Shown piece by piece: positions 44,031 to 53,512 of a DNA stretch of 64,000 nucleotides. The position numbers were made by a program, and so were the translations under genes. The DNA is from JAFNAG01 sp050011535. GTDB lineage: Bacteria; Acidobacteriota; UBA6911. The notes beneath the pieces are model-generated. The model did not search any database. It saw only the letters and a list, made by a program, of their open reading frames with translations, and was not told the origin of the DNA. Each line of letters starts with the position of its first letter. The stretch's first letter is position 1. The DNA lies in contig JBEKIX010000004.1 of assembly GCA_050011535.1 (NCBI GenBank), positions 1-64,000 of the forward strand, in the 5' to 3' direction.

Positions 44031-45458
44031 TCAGCCCCGTTTGGGGCGATAGACGTGAGTGCTCTGGCCGTAAAACGATTCCGCAGCCTCCATGATGGTC
44101 TCCGAGAGCGTAGGATGGGGGTGTGTGCTCCACATCACATCCGAGGCAAGCGCGCCCATTTCGACCGCGAGCACTCCTTCAGCGATTAATTCTCCCGCAC
44201 CGGCGCCGACTATTCCCGCGCCGAGAATCTGCCCGCTCTCCGGGTCGAGGATTAACTTGGTGGAACCGTCCGTGCGATCAAGGGTCAGGGCTCTGCCAGA
44301 AGCCCCCCAGGGGAAACGAACGACTTTGATGGAGCGATTGGTTTCCCTGGCTTTGGTCTCGGTGAGCCCGCACCAGGCAACTTCAGGATCCGTGAAGACT
44401 ACTGCCGGAATAGCCTGCGGCTCGAATGCGACCTTGCGTCCAGAGATCGCCTCGGCGGCGACACGTCCTTCGTGCGTTGCCTTGTGCGCCAGCATCGGCT
44501 CTCCGGCTACATCGCCGATCGCATAGATGTCGGGATCCGCTGTGCGGCGCTGCGCGTTGATCTTGATAAAGCCGCGTGCGTCCATTTCCACGCCTGTTTT
44601 TTCCAGCCCGTCGATTTCGGAATTGGGCTTGCGCCCGACGGAAACCAGCACGGCTTCGTACAACTGCTCAAGGTCACGCCCCTCGGCGCCCAGGAGGCGC
44701 GCGCGTATTCCCCCGGCTTCTTCCTTCAGGCCTGTGACTTTGGTGTTGAGCATGATCGAGTCAAACAAGTGTTCGAGCCGCTTCGCGAGGATCGAAACCA
44801 GATCGCGATCCACGCCAGGAAGCAATCCATCCGTCATCTCTATCAAGGCAACTTTGGTGCCCAGACTGGCGTAAACCGTGCCGAGTTCCAGGCCTATGTA
44901 TCCGCCACCCACTACGAGCATCGTCTCGGGGACGCCCTTGAGTTCCAGCGCCGAGGTCGAGTCGAGAACTCGCGGACTTTCGAGTACAATCCCCGGCAGC
45001 CTCGATGGGCGCGATCCCGTTGCCAGAATCGCTTTTTCAAAATGCAGATCTTCTTCTCCCCCGTCGTGCTTCCTGATCCTGAGGACGCGTCTATCCGAAA
45101 AACTCGCTCTCCCATGGATGTATCGGACGGCGCGTTGCTTGGCGAGCAGTCCAAGACCTCCGGTTAGCTTTCGAACGACATCCTCCTTCCAGGAGCGGAG
45201 CTTGTCGATATCGATCCGAGGTTCGGAAAACTCGATCCCCCAATGAGCCGCCCTGCGGGATTCAGCAATCACTTGCGCGACGTGGAGCAGCGCCTTGGAG
45301 GGAATGCATCCCCGATAGAGGCAGACCCCGCCTGGGTTTTCCTCCTCGCCAATTAATGCGACTTGCAGGCCCAGATCCGCGGCCATGAATGCGGCGGCAT
45401 AACCTCCGGGCCCAGCCCCCACCACCGCGAGTTGGACAGTTTTCTCGTTCTCAACCAT
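44031..45458 (-). CDS. lpd: Dihydrolipoyl dehydrogenase (E3)
   Basis: A 475-residue FAD enzyme reoxidising the lipoyl groups of E2 with NAD+. The FAD motif VVGAGPGGYAAA (12-23), redox-active disulfide C46/C51 in GGVCLYRGCIPSK, the NAD motif VVGGGYIGLELG, the second FAD motif IYAIGDVAG and the active-site HPHPTLSE near the C-terminus are all present. It is the last gene of the aceE-aceF-lpd operon, 84 bases after aceF. GGAG lies 8 bases before the ATG. It may also serve the fused E1 enzyme encoded at 37700-40111. Confidence 0.95.
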   Translation of the reverse strand: MVENEKTVQLAVVGAGPGGYAAAFMAADLGLQVALIGEEENPGGVCLYRGCIPSKALLHVAQVIAESRRAAHWGIEFSEPRIDIDKLRSWKEDVVRKLTGGLGLLAKQRAVRYIHGRASFSDRRVLRIRKHDGGEEDLHFEKAILATGSRPSRLPGIVLESPRVLDSTSALELKGVPETMLVVGGGYIGLELGTVYASLGTKVALIEMTDGLLPGVDRDLVSILAKRLEHLFDSIMLNTKVTGLKEEAGGIRARLLGAEGRDLEQLYEAVLVSVGRKPNSEIDGLEKTGVEMDARGFIKINAQRRTADPDIYAIGDVAGEPMLAHKATHEGRVAAEAISGRKVAFEPQAIPAVVFTDPEVAWCGLTETKARETNRSIKVVRFPWGASGRALTLDRTDGSTKLILDPESGQILGAGIVGAGAGELIAEGVLAVEMGALASDVMWSTHPHPTLSETIMEAAESFYGQSTHVYRPKRG

Positions 45459-45542
45459 GCCTCGATCTCCGTGACGGGTGACACATGACGCGCGTCGCGG
45501 GAAAAGGAGTCCGCGCCCGTCATTCGAAAATGGTCATTCGTC

Positions 45543-46889
45543 TCATCCTTCCAGAGGAAGCAGGAAGGGCTGCTCCATTGCTTGCACAACCCAGCGCAGG
45601 AAGCGGGAGGCGTCCGCGCCGTCGATCAGTCTGTGGTCGTAGGAAAGAGATATGGGGAGCAAGAGCCGCGGTTCAAATTTGCCGGCGACAAAGATCGCCT
45701 CATGGCGGGCGCGCGATATTCCCAGAATCGCGACTTCGGGAGCATGAATGATGGGTGAAAACTGCGTGCCGCCGATGCCTCCCAGGTTGGTAATCGTAAA
45801 CACGGCCCCTTCCAGTTCTTTCAAAGTGATCTTTTTGCTTCGTGCCTTTTCCGCAAGCTGCGCAATTTCCACCGAGAGCTGAAGGATGTTCTTCTTGTCG
45901 GCATCACGGATCACGGGCACGATCAAGCCCCGGTCAGTGTCAACGGCGACACCGATGTGGTAATACTTTTTCAGGATGATTTGTTCACGCGCGACGTCCA
46001 GGCTTGCCGCAAAACTGGGGAAAACCTTGAGCGCGGAAGAGATCACCTTTACTGCGATCGAGGTGATCGTCAATTTGCCGCCGGCAGCCTCGACGGTGCT
46101 GGAAAATCGCTTGCGCAACTGCTCGAGATCCGTAATGTCCACGCTTTCGAAATTGGTCACATGAGGGATTGTGCTCCAGGAATAGCTCATGCTTGCGGCG
46201 ATCTTGCGCCGAATTCCGGTTATATCTTTACGCTCGATGTCCCCCCATCTGGAAAAATCCGGGAGCGGCAAAAGTCGGGGGCCCACGCCAGGATGATCCC
46301 CTGTGCTGCCGTCAATCATTCTCTTAGCGAACGCTTTTACGTCTTCCGCGAGGATGCGTCCCGCCGGACCTGAACCGCCTACCAGGGCGAGATCAATTCC
46401 CAGCTCGCGCGCCAGTCTGCGGACGGTAGGAGTGGCGGGTACGAGCCTATGCGGGGAAGCTTCGGCGACCGCGTCGCGCGGGGTATCCGACTCCGATTCC
46501 GGCGTGGGCCGAACGATGGGAGATGCCGGCAAAGCCGGCAGCCTGGTCTCTCTCTCGGGTTGCCTTTGTTCGGGTGCGGCATGGGCGGCGGCGTTTTCTT
46601 GCCGCGCGGCAGGAGCCGGATTTTCGAGGGCCGTCGAGACGGCTGCCGCAGCCGACTCATCCAGTGTGAACAGGAGTTGGCCGACCTTGACCCGTTCACC
46701 TTCGCGCACGTGGATTTCCTTGACGACGCCGCCGACGGCGGAGGGAAGCTCGAAGTCGGCCTTATCGGTCTCCAGTTCGAGCACGGGCTGATCGATCTCG
46801 ACTCTGGTCCCGATGGAGACCAGGATCTTGATCAGCTCAGCAGATTCGACGTGCTCGCCAAGCTCCGGCAGCATGAATTGCATGGTCAT
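45543..46889 (-). CDS. aceF: Dihydrolipoamide acetyltransferase (E2)
   Basis: A 448-residue pyruvate dehydrogenase E2. One lipoyl domain (lysine K43 in ETDKADFELPS), an Ala/Pro-rich linker, a peripheral-subunit binding domain (TPTVRRLARELGIDLALVGGSGPAGRILAEDV) and the catalytic acetyltransferase domain with its active site SYDHRLIDGADASRFL follow each other. Only one lipoyl domain is present; some bacteria have two or three. The start at 46889 (MTMQFMLPELGE) is 6 bases after AGAGGA and matches relatives; the ORF extends 11 codons further upstream. It lies between aceE and lpd, 79 bases from aceE. Confidence 0.95.
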   Translation of the reverse strand: MTMQFMLPELGEHVESAELIKILVSIGTRVEIDQPVLELETDKADFELPSAVGGVVKEIHVREGERVKVGQLLFTLDESAAAAVSTALENPAPAARQENAAAHAAPEQRQPERETRLPALPASPIVRPTPESESDTPRDAVAEASPHRLVPATPTVRRLARELGIDLALVGGSGPAGRILAEDVKAFAKRMIDGSTGDHPGVGPRLLPLPDFSRWGDIERKDITGIRRKIAASMSYSWSTIPHVTNFESVDITDLEQLRKRFSSTVEAAGGKLTITSIAVKVISSALKVFPSFAASLDVAREQIILKKYYHIGVAVDTDRGLIVPVIRDADKKNILQLSVEIAQLAEKARSKKITLKELEGAVFTITNLGGIGGTQFSPIIHAPEVAILGISRARHEAIFVAGKFEPRLLLPISLSYDHRLIDGADASRFLRWVVQAMEQPFLLPLEG

Positions 46890-46968
46890 GGGTTCCTCTT
46901 CGAGAGCGGCAGCGAACGGCACACATTGTACACAGGCTTTGGATGCGAATCATGTGTTTTGCGGCGGC

Positions 46969-49638
46969 TCAGGATGTCATCGGATTCGGTTTGTCTGGGT
47001 CTATCCCCAAATCTACCATTGCCTTCTTTAGAATCTCGGGGCCGACCTGTTTTTCCCGCGCCAGCGCCGAAAGAGTGGCGAAGGTGATGGTTCGTGCATC
47101 CACTTCAAAAAAGCCGCGGAGGGCTTCCCTGGTGTCGCTGCGCCCGAATCCGTCGGTGCCAAGGCTGACCAGGGGACGAGGAAACCAGCGTGCGACGGAG
47201 TCAGGCAGCGCCTTGACGTAGTCCGACGCTGCGACAAATATGCCGGGTGCATCGGCCAGACATGCGGCCACATAGGGGATCCTTGGCCTCTCCATCGGAT
47301 GCAACATGTTCCAGCGCTCGACCTCGTGCCCTTCCTTATACAGTTCTTTATAGCTGGTCACGCTCCAGACGTCGGCGGCCACGCCGTACTGTTCCTCCAA
47401 CATTTTCTGGGCACGCAGCGCTTCGCGCAGAATGGCGCCGCTGCCGAAGAGTTGGGCGCGGAGTTTGGCCCGCTTGTTTTCCGAAGCCCTGAATCTGTAC
47501 ATGCCCTTGAGAATACCTTCCTGGACTCCCGGCGGCATGGGAGGCATCGGATAGAATTCATTCATCACCGTCAAGTAATAGAAGACGCTTTCCTGCTCCT
47601 CATACATGCGACGGATCCCCTCGCGCACTATGACGGCGATCTCGTACGCAAAGGCCGGATCGTAGCTGAGCAGATTCGGCAGCGGGTAGGCGAGCAACTG
47701 GCTGTTTCCGTCCTGGTGCTGAAGGCCTTCCCCGGCGAGTGTAGTTCGACCCGATGTGCCCCCGATGAGAAAGCCGCGGCAGCGGCTGTCACCTGCTGCC
47801 CAGATCAGGTCGCCGATGCGCTGGAACCCGAACATGGAATAGAAGAGGAAGAAGGGAATCGTATTTACGCACTGAGTCGCATAGGAGGTGCCCGCAGCGA
47901 TGAAGGAAGAAATCGCCCCAGCCTCCGAGATCCCTTCCTCCAGGATTTGGCCGTTCTGGGCTTCCTTGTAATAGAGGAGCGTTTCCTTGTCGACGGGCTC
48001 GTAGAGCTGACCGACATGCGAATAGATGCCGACCTGGCGGAAAAGCGATTCCATGCCGAACGTTCGCGCTTCATCCGGGACAATGGGGACGATCAGCTTG
48101 CCCAGCTTGTCGTCCTTCATCAGCTTGGAGAGCAAGCGTACGAGAGCCATGGTGGTGGCAATTTCCCTTTCGCCGGTGCCTTCGTAAAACTCGGCGAACA
48201 AGTCTTCGCTCGGGGTGATCAAGGGTGTGCATTTGGCATTCCGGAGCGGGACGAAACCGCCCAGTTTCTGCCGCCTTTCCTGCAGATACTGCATCTCGGG
48301 ACTGTTCTCAGGAAGTTTGTGAAACGGCGCGTCGGCGATCTTCTCGTCGGAGATAGGAATGCCGAATCGGGAGCGGAATTCCCGCAATTCCTCGTCATTC
48401 ATTTTTTTCTGCTGATGGGTTATGTTCCGGCCTTCCCCTGCCTCCCCGAGTCCATATCCTTTGATGGTGCGCGCCAGGATTACGGTCGGTGATCCCTTGT
48501 GTCCCACGGCGGCTTTGTAAGCAGCATAGACCTTGCTCGGGTCATGACCACCAAGGCGCAACTTCCGGATCTGTTCATCGGAGAGATGCTTGACCATTTC
48601 CAGTAGGCGAGGATCTTTGCCGAAGAACCGGCTGCGATTGTAAGCACCCGTTTCCACGCAGTATTTCTGCCACTCGCCATCCACGGTCTCTTCCATGCGC
48701 TGCACGAGAAGGCCGTCGCGGTCCTTGGCCAGCAGAGGGTCCCAATCGCTTCCCCAGATGACCTTGATGACGTTCCAACCCGCACCGTGAAAGATCGCTT
48801 CCAGTTCCTGGATGATATTTCCGTTGCCGCGCACGGGGCCGTCGAGACGCTGCAGATTGCAGTTGATCACGAAGATGAGATTGTCCAGTTTTTCACGCGC
48901 CGCCAGCGTTATGGCCCCCAAAGCCTCCGGCTCATCCGTTTCGCCGTCGCCGATGAAAACCCAGACTTTTGAATCGGAAGGTTTGCGCAGGCCCCGATCC
49001 TCAAGATAGCGGTGGAAGCGCGCGCGATAAATGGCCGTGATCGGGCCGAGCCCCATGGAAACAGTGGGGAACTCCCAAAAGTCGGGCATCAGCCAGGGGT
49101 GCGGATACGAGGACAGGCCGCCCCCTTGATTCAGCTCGCGGCGAAAGTTCTCCATCTGCTCAACGCTCAAGCGTCCTTCAAGAAATGCGCGGGCATAGAT
49201 CCCGGGTGATGCGTGGCCCTGGAAGTAAATGAAGTCACTGTCGGGATGATTCTTGCCGCGGAAAAAGTGATTGAACCCGACTTCATAAAGCGTCGCGGTC
49301 GAGGCGTAGGTGGAGATGTGGCCTCCGATGCCGGGTGCGAGACGATTAGCGCGCACGACCATCGCGAGCGCATTCCAGCGCACCAGGCTTTTGATGCGCC
49401 GCTCGATCTCCCTGCTTCCAGGAAAGGGCGGCTCCCAGTCCACCGAAATGGTATTGATATAGGGCGTGTTTGCCACGTAGGGGATCTTGACGCCGGATTT
49501 CTCAGCGCGCACGCGAAGCTTTTTCATGAGCCGCCCGACGCGCTCGGGTCCGCCGGACTCCAGAACGTAGTCCAGGGAGTCGAGCCATTCACGCGTCTCG
49601 ATTCGTTCCAGTTCTTCAGCGTCGTTCGGATCTTTCAT
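46969..49638 (-). CDS. aceE: Pyruvate dehydrogenase E1, homodimeric
   Basis: An 889-residue thiamine-diphosphate enzyme, first in the pyruvate dehydrogenase complex. The TPP motif begins GDGETDEPEALG and ends about 25 residues later at NCNLQRLDGPV. The family-specific SVDWEPPFPG, GHISTYASTATLYEVGFNHFF and GIGGH motifs near the start are clear, as is the C-terminal LGTDGFGRSDTREALR. The ATG at 49638 follows GGAG at 7 bases; the frame is open for 12 codons upstream without support. The complex makes acetyl-CoA and NADH in the cytoplasm, which is of interest beside an H2-linked NAD complex in the same window. Confidence 0.95.
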   Translation of the reverse strand: MKDPNDAEELERIETREWLDSLDYVLESGGPERVGRLMKKLRVRAEKSGVKIPYVANTPYINTISVDWEPPFPGSREIERRIKSLVRWNALAMVVRANRLAPGIGGHISTYASTATLYEVGFNHFFRGKNHPDSDFIYFQGHASPGIYARAFLEGRLSVEQMENFRRELNQGGGLSSYPHPWLMPDFWEFPTVSMGLGPITAIYRARFHRYLEDRGLRKPSDSKVWVFIGDGETDEPEALGAITLAAREKLDNLIFVINCNLQRLDGPVRGNGNIIQELEAIFHGAGWNVIKVIWGSDWDPLLAKDRDGLLVQRMEETVDGEWQKYCVETGAYNRSRFFGKDPRLLEMVKHLSDEQIRKLRLGGHDPSKVYAAYKAAVGHKGSPTVILARTIKGYGLGEAGEGRNITHQQKKMNDEELREFRSRFGIPISDEKIADAPFHKLPENSPEMQYLQERRQKLGGFVPLRNAKCTPLITPSEDLFAEFYEGTGEREIATTMALVRLLSKLMKDDKLGKLIVPIVPDEARTFGMESLFRQVGIYSHVGQLYEPVDKETLLYYKEAQNGQILEEGISEAGAISSFIAAGTSYATQCVNTIPFFLFYSMFGFQRIGDLIWAAGDSRCRGFLIGGTSGRTTLAGEGLQHQDGNSQLLAYPLPNLLSYDPAFAYEIAVIVREGIRRMYEEQESVFYYLTVMNEFYPMPPMPPGVQEGILKGMYRFRASENKRAKLRAQLFGSGAILREALRAQKMLEEQYGVAADVWSVTSYKELYKEGHEVERWNMLHPMERPRIPYVAACLADAPGIFVAASDYVKALPDSVARWFPRPLVSLGTDGFGRSDTREALRGFFEVDARTITFATLSALAREKQVGPEILKKAMVDLGIDPDKPNPMTS

Positions 49639-49759
49639 TTTCCGTCTCCATGCAGCACCCGTCAAATCAAACAACCTATGTGAAATACGTTGCGACGAGT
49701 TTGTTCCTATGTCAAAGATTTTCCAATCCTGAAGGAAACCCGGGCCGAGATGAGGGCCG

Positions 49760-50554
49760 CTAATTCTTGATCCGCCGCCACGCCGTAACGGCGTGCCCGT
49801 CCCCTCGTGTGAAGCTGAAGTCGGCCGGACGCGGCATGCCGGGGTGCGAGAATGACACGGTAAGCTTCCCGCCCTTCAACTCGAAGATGCCGAACTGCTT
49901 CTGACCGGCGCCCGGCCCGGCAGTCAACAGGTAGTCAATCGTATTTGGCTGTCTTGAGCGGTCGACGCTGAAACGGGCCTTCATGAGCAGTTGCTTGCCC
50001 ATGATTGTCGCAGTCTCATTGCCCTTGGCGATGCGTCTGCACGAACTGACGAAAGATGGTTCAAGCTGCTCGCCGTCGTAAGCGCACGACACCATAGCCC
50101 ACTCCCCTTCCAATTCGGGAACCGGTTCCGTAGGGAAATCTGACGCGAGGGGTTCGGCCGGTTGCAGTGTCTTCGTGGTTTTGATCCGGGCGCGTGCCTT
50201 CGTGCGCTGGAGGGTTTCGAGCGCCAGGCCACTGTTCGGTCCCGTGGTAAAGTCGCTCGGACGCTGCCCGCCGGTCATGTTCAGACAAAGCCGCCAGGTG
50301 TCGCCCGCGAGCTCGAAGATGCCTCGATTGGTGTTGCCCTTTTCCGGCCCCGCCGTGAAATTCATGTCAATGGCGAATGGACTGCTGGAGACATCGAGGA
50401 CAAACTTGCCTTCGTAGGTGGCGCCAATCCCCATGCTGGTGAAATAATCGTCCTTTACCACAATCTGCGCGCCGCCGGCAGGCATGGACCGGCCTTCTAT
50501 CTCCACCGCAACCACGTTCCAGACGCCCTGCAATTCTTGGAGTTTCGATTTCAT
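49760..50554 (-). CDS. Protein with two TIGR03067 domains
   Basis: A 264-residue protein made of two copies of the TIGR03067 domain, each about 110 residues: LQELQGVWNVVAVEIEGRSMP to RPSDFT, and LEGEWAMVSCAYDGEQLEP to RPADFSF. Each copy holds the typical DMNFTAGPEKGNTNRGIFEL / IDYLLTAGPGAGQKQFGIFEL strand. Between them is a short linker. No signal peptide is seen; function unknown. The family is common in Planctomycetes, Verrucomicrobia and Acidobacteria. The ATG at 50554 follows GGAGG at 8 bases, well supporting it. Confidence 0.8.
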   Translation of the reverse strand: MKSKLQELQGVWNVVAVEIEGRSMPAGGAQIVVKDDYFTSMGIGATYEGKFVLDVSSSPFAIDMNFTAGPEKGNTNRGIFELAGDTWRLCLNMTGGQRPSDFTTGPNSGLALETLQRTKARARIKTTKTLQPAEPLASDFPTEPVPELEGEWAMVSCAYDGEQLEPSFVSSCRRIAKGNETATIMGKQLLMKARFSVDRSRQPNTIDYLLTAGPGAGQKQFGIFELKGGKLTVSFSHPGMPRPADFSFTRGDGHAVTAWRRIKN

Positions 50555-50839
50555 GACAGTTCCTCCAGATCGGAATTTGGTTTGCCGGCGATCCTTGGAT
50601 TACTGCGCGACGCTTCTTGCTATCACCGTCACCTCGTGCACCGGAAGCCGCGGACCCTCATTTCATACACAACCACAAATTTTATACATAGGGAGCTCTT
50701 TGCGCGGTGAAATCTGCATTCATTCATTTCCGATCCTTTTGCCGGCGCGCTGGCCGTCCCACGAAATTAGAGACGGTCAGGAATGACGCTTAGAGGAGGC
50801 AAGGTCCATCTGGCGCCCTTCCAGGGCTGTCGTCCTTCT

Positions 50840-51000
50840 CACCATAAACCCCGGGCGGCGCTTCGCTTGCCCGGGGCTATTGTCTTCTGCGCCTCCGGCG
50901 CGCTGCTTCCCTCGCAAGATGCCAAGTTCCGATTCAGTACCTGACCCAGAGGGTCAGCAGAGAGTAGCCGGGGGCAAGTGCAGCGCAGCCCCCGGTCAAC
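50840..51000. repeat. Structured intergenic repeat region with nested dyads
   Basis: The 50555-51271 gap (717 bases) lacks a convincing gene but holds three strong dyads: CCCCGGGC/GCCCGGGG (50849-50876), CTGACCC-AGA-GGGTCAG (50941-50957) and CCGGGGGC/GCCCCCGG (50968-50995). The first and last share similar 12-base loops. Their arrangement suggests an intergenic palindromic element that would fold in RNA, possibly one copy of a dispersed family. A short reverse-strand frame across it (50839-51063) is not credible as a gene. Confidence 0.5.
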
Positions 51001-51271
51001 CGATGACATACGAACAGCCCCAGCGGGGCGACAGAAAATCACCCTGATTTCTTCCCGATGCATGGCTTTAACAAGCGCCTAGCAACTCCTTAATGAAGCG
51101 GCATTGGTGATTCTCTCCATTTTCGCCGCTAGTCCTGCGACTTTGCCGGGAAGGTGGGGGATAGCAAATAGCGCCTTGACACACTCCAAGAAGCATGGAT
51201 AAGATGACGCCGGCGCTCCAGATAGGTACGAACGCATCTCATTGGCTGTTTTGCCGTTTTCCAGATTTTGC

Positions 51272-51700
51272 ATGATCGTCAAGAAAGACAGGATCGAAAT
51301 AAGGATCGGCAGCGCGCTGGAATACCTGGATCTGGTGCAGACTCTAACGGACTGCATCACAGAGTTCATGGGCTTTGATGAGGATTCGGGTCATTGGGTC
51401 GGCATGTCGGTCCGTGAATCGGTAACCAACGCGATCCAGCATGGGAACAAGCTCGACCCGAACAAGAAAGTAGACATAGGTTTCGACGTGGCGCCCGACC
51501 ACATCGAAATCTGGGTGCGGGATGAAGGCCAGGGCTTCCAGATCGACCGGTTGCCCAATCCTCTCGATCCGGAAAACCTGCTGAAACCCAGCGGGCGCGG
51601 AATCTTCTATATTCGGTCGTTTATGGATGAGGTAGAATTTATACCTCACGCGCGGGGTGGGATGGAAATACACATGGTGAAAAAGATTCCTTCTAATTGA
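51272..51700 (+). CDS. RsbW/SpoIIAB-like serine kinase, anti-sigma type
   Basis: A 142-residue GHKL ATPase of the anti-sigma factor family. The N box lies in SVRESVTNAIQHGN, G1 in VRDEGQGF and G2 in SGRGIFYIRSFMD. The start at 51272 (MIVKKDRIEI) is preferred; the frame is open for ten codons more but no SD is visible at either point. The anti-anti-sigma gene follows within 20 bases, so the two form a partner-switching pair: the kinase would phosphorylate the STAS protein on Ser. The sigma factor they control is not in this window. Confidence 0.88.
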   Translation: MIVKKDRIEIRIGSALEYLDLVQTLTDCITEFMGFDEDSGHWVGMSVRESVTNAIQHGNKLDPNKKVDIGFDVAPDHIEIWVRDEGQGFQIDRLPNPLDPENLLKPSGRGIFYIRSFMDEVEFIPHARGGMEIHMVKKIPSN

Positions 51701-51720
51701 GAAGTCAAGGAGACAGAGAT

Positions 51721-52056
51721 ATGAAGATTGAAACTCGAACCGTCGGGGATATCAAGATCTTGGATTGCAGCGGCAAGATTACCCTCGGCGAAGGAACGAT
51801 GACTGTCCGAAACACGGTCCGCGAGGTTCTGAAAAACGGCGGCAAGAAAATCATCCTTAACCTAGCCGATGTCAATTACATCGACAGCTCCGGCATTGGC
51901 GAACTCGTCAGCACGTACACCACGGTGACCAATCAGGGTGGAAAGTTGAAGCTGCTGAACCTGACCAAGAAGATCCAGGAACTCCTGGCGATCACCAAAC
52001 TGCTGACAGTGTTTCAGGTTTTCGACACCGAGCAGGCCGCGATGGGGAGCTTTTAG
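51721..52056 (+). CDS. STAS-domain anti-anti-sigma factor
   Basis: A 111-residue STAS-domain protein of the SpoIIAA/RsbV type. The phospho-acceptor region is YIDSSGIGEL (S56, S57), following IILNLADVN; the N-terminal strand IKILDCSGKITLGEG is also typical. The ATG at 51721 lies 8 bases after AAGGAG. Unphosphorylated, it should bind the RsbW-like partner encoded immediately upstream and free the sigma factor. The end overlaps rseP (opposite strand) by 4 bases, so there is no terminator space between them. Confidence 0.92.
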   Translation: MKIETRTVGDIKILDCSGKITLGEGTMTVRNTVREVLKNGGKKIILNLADVNYIDSSGIGELVSTYTTVTNQGGKLKLLNLTKKIQELLAITKLLTVFQVFDTEQAAMGSF

Positions 52057-53456
52057 CGGAACAGGCCATTGAAGTTTACGATCTTCGAGAGGTCGTTGAT
52101 CACTACGAACCCCATCAGAAGGATCAGGAAAACGAATCCCGCCTGAATGATCTTTTCCTTGATCCCCAGGCTCAAGTCCCGTCCGATCAATCCTTCGATC
52201 AGGAGCAGAGTAATTACGCCTCCGTCGAGAATCGGGATGGGCAGCAAGTTGAATATTCCGAGGTTCAGGCTCAAGAGTCCTATAAATCCGAAGAAAAGCC
52301 GGGCGCTGTGCGTGCGTGCAGCGCTCCCGGCCACACTTGCGATCTCTATCGGACCGGAAATGGTTCGTACGGAAGCACTGCCGGTGAATATTCTGCCGAT
52401 CACCTGGAAGGTGAGCACGGCGATGTCGTAATTGCGGCGAATGGATTGGGCTATCGATCCGACAATTCCATACCTCTCGTGGTCGGATGGGATCTCTGGA
52501 TAGAAGCCGATCAACACGCGTCCTTTGTCTTCCTGCGGTGTTTTGTCTTCCTGCGGTGTGATGGTAAGGAATCGGGTCGAAGCTCCTTGCCGCAATTCCG
52601 CCACCATTACATCCCAGCTTGTTTCGGGGGTTGGCTGCACAGCCGGGCGCCGGATCTCGAACTGCAGGGGAACCCCTTTGCTTTCCGTAATGATGTTGAG
52701 GATTTCGTCGTAGCTGCTTCCACTCTTGCCGCCTCCCTGAACTGACAGGATTTCGTCGCCGGCTCGCAGCCCCGCCTTTTGCGCGGGTGAATTGGGGTCT
52801 ACTTCCTGAACGATCGTACGCGGCAGCAGGTATTTGAAGCCCAGGCTGTCGGGGTCGACGTTATCCTTCGCCGGCGGACTGAAATGCAGGTCTTCCTGGC
52901 GGCCATCACGGTCGACGGTGACATTCAGAGAGTTTCGAGGCGCCGTCCCCAGCGCAATCTCCATGTTTTGCCAGGTGTCGACAAGATTGCCGTCAACCGC
53001 CACAACGCGATCTTTCGACTTCAAACCGGCACGTTCTGCTATCGAACCGGGCGCAACGGGACCGATAACGGCCGGGCCGTTCAGGTAGCGGGGAACCAGC
53101 ACGCCCTGCATGTAGGAACTGGCGACGATTGCCACGGCAAGCAGGATGTTCATGAAGGGACCGGCCAGGGCGACGAGCAGCCGGTGCCACTTGGGGTGCG
53201 ACAAAAACTCATCCGGGGCGCCCTGGCGATCCTCATCAAAGGTCTCCCCGGCCATCTTCACATAGCCGCCCAGCGGCAAGGGACTCAGGCGATACTCTGT
53301 TCCTCCTCGAGTGAAGCCGGCGATTCGAGGGCCAAACCCCAGGGAGAATATGACGACCCTGATTTTCAAGAGCTTGGCCATGGCAAAATGGCCAAACTCA
53401 TGAACAGTGATGGTTATTCCCAGCACTACGATGAAAGCCAAAATGGTCGTCAGCAT
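52053..53456 (-). CDS. rseP: RseP site-2 zinc metalloprotease
   Basis: A 467-residue inner-membrane protease that cuts within the membrane, in regulated intramembrane proteolysis. The zinc site is H19-E20-xx-H23 (TVHEFGHFA) in the first membrane segment; the second site, PIPILDGGVI, is near the C-terminus. Between them are two PDZ domains (GPVAPGSIAERAGLKSKDRVVAVDG and EVDPNSPAQKAGLRAGDEILSVQG) and further membrane segments. The AGAGGAA before the ATG is about 9 bases away. It is the last of the uppS-cdsA-dxr-rseP series, a conserved cluster in bacteria. Confidence 0.93.
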   Translation of the reverse strand: MLTTILAFIVVLGITITVHEFGHFAMAKLLKIRVVIFSLGFGPRIAGFTRGGTEYRLSPLPLGGYVKMAGETFDEDRQGAPDEFLSHPKWHRLLVALAGPFMNILLAVAIVASSYMQGVLVPRYLNGPAVIGPVAPGSIAERAGLKSKDRVVAVDGNLVDTWQNMEIALGTAPRNSLNVTVDRDGRQEDLHFSPPAKDNVDPDSLGFKYLLPRTIVQEVDPNSPAQKAGLRAGDEILSVQGGGKSGSSYDEILNIITESKGVPLQFEIRRPAVQPTPETSWDVMVAELRQGASTRFLTITPQEDKTPQEDKGRVLIGFYPEIPSDHERYGIVGSIAQSIRRNYDIAVLTFQVIGRIFTGSASVRTISGPIEIASVAGSAARTHSARLFFGFIGLLSLNLGIFNLLPIPILDGGVITLLLIEGLIGRDLSLGIKEKIIQAGFVFLILLMGFVVINDLSKIVNFNGLFR

Positions 53457-53512
53457 CCTTTTAGGTTCCTCTTGCCTTCAATAGGTAATGATGCTCCAAA
53501 GGGGAAAAACTC

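Noticed and set aside
44034..44047. Hairpin GCCCCGTTTGGGGC between the CBS gene and lpd
   Set aside because: Only a 5-bp stem and inside the end of lpd; too weak to call a terminator.
50839..51063. 74-codon reverse-strand frame
   Set aside because: It consists of the GC-rich palindromes and has no SD; better explained as a structured repeat.
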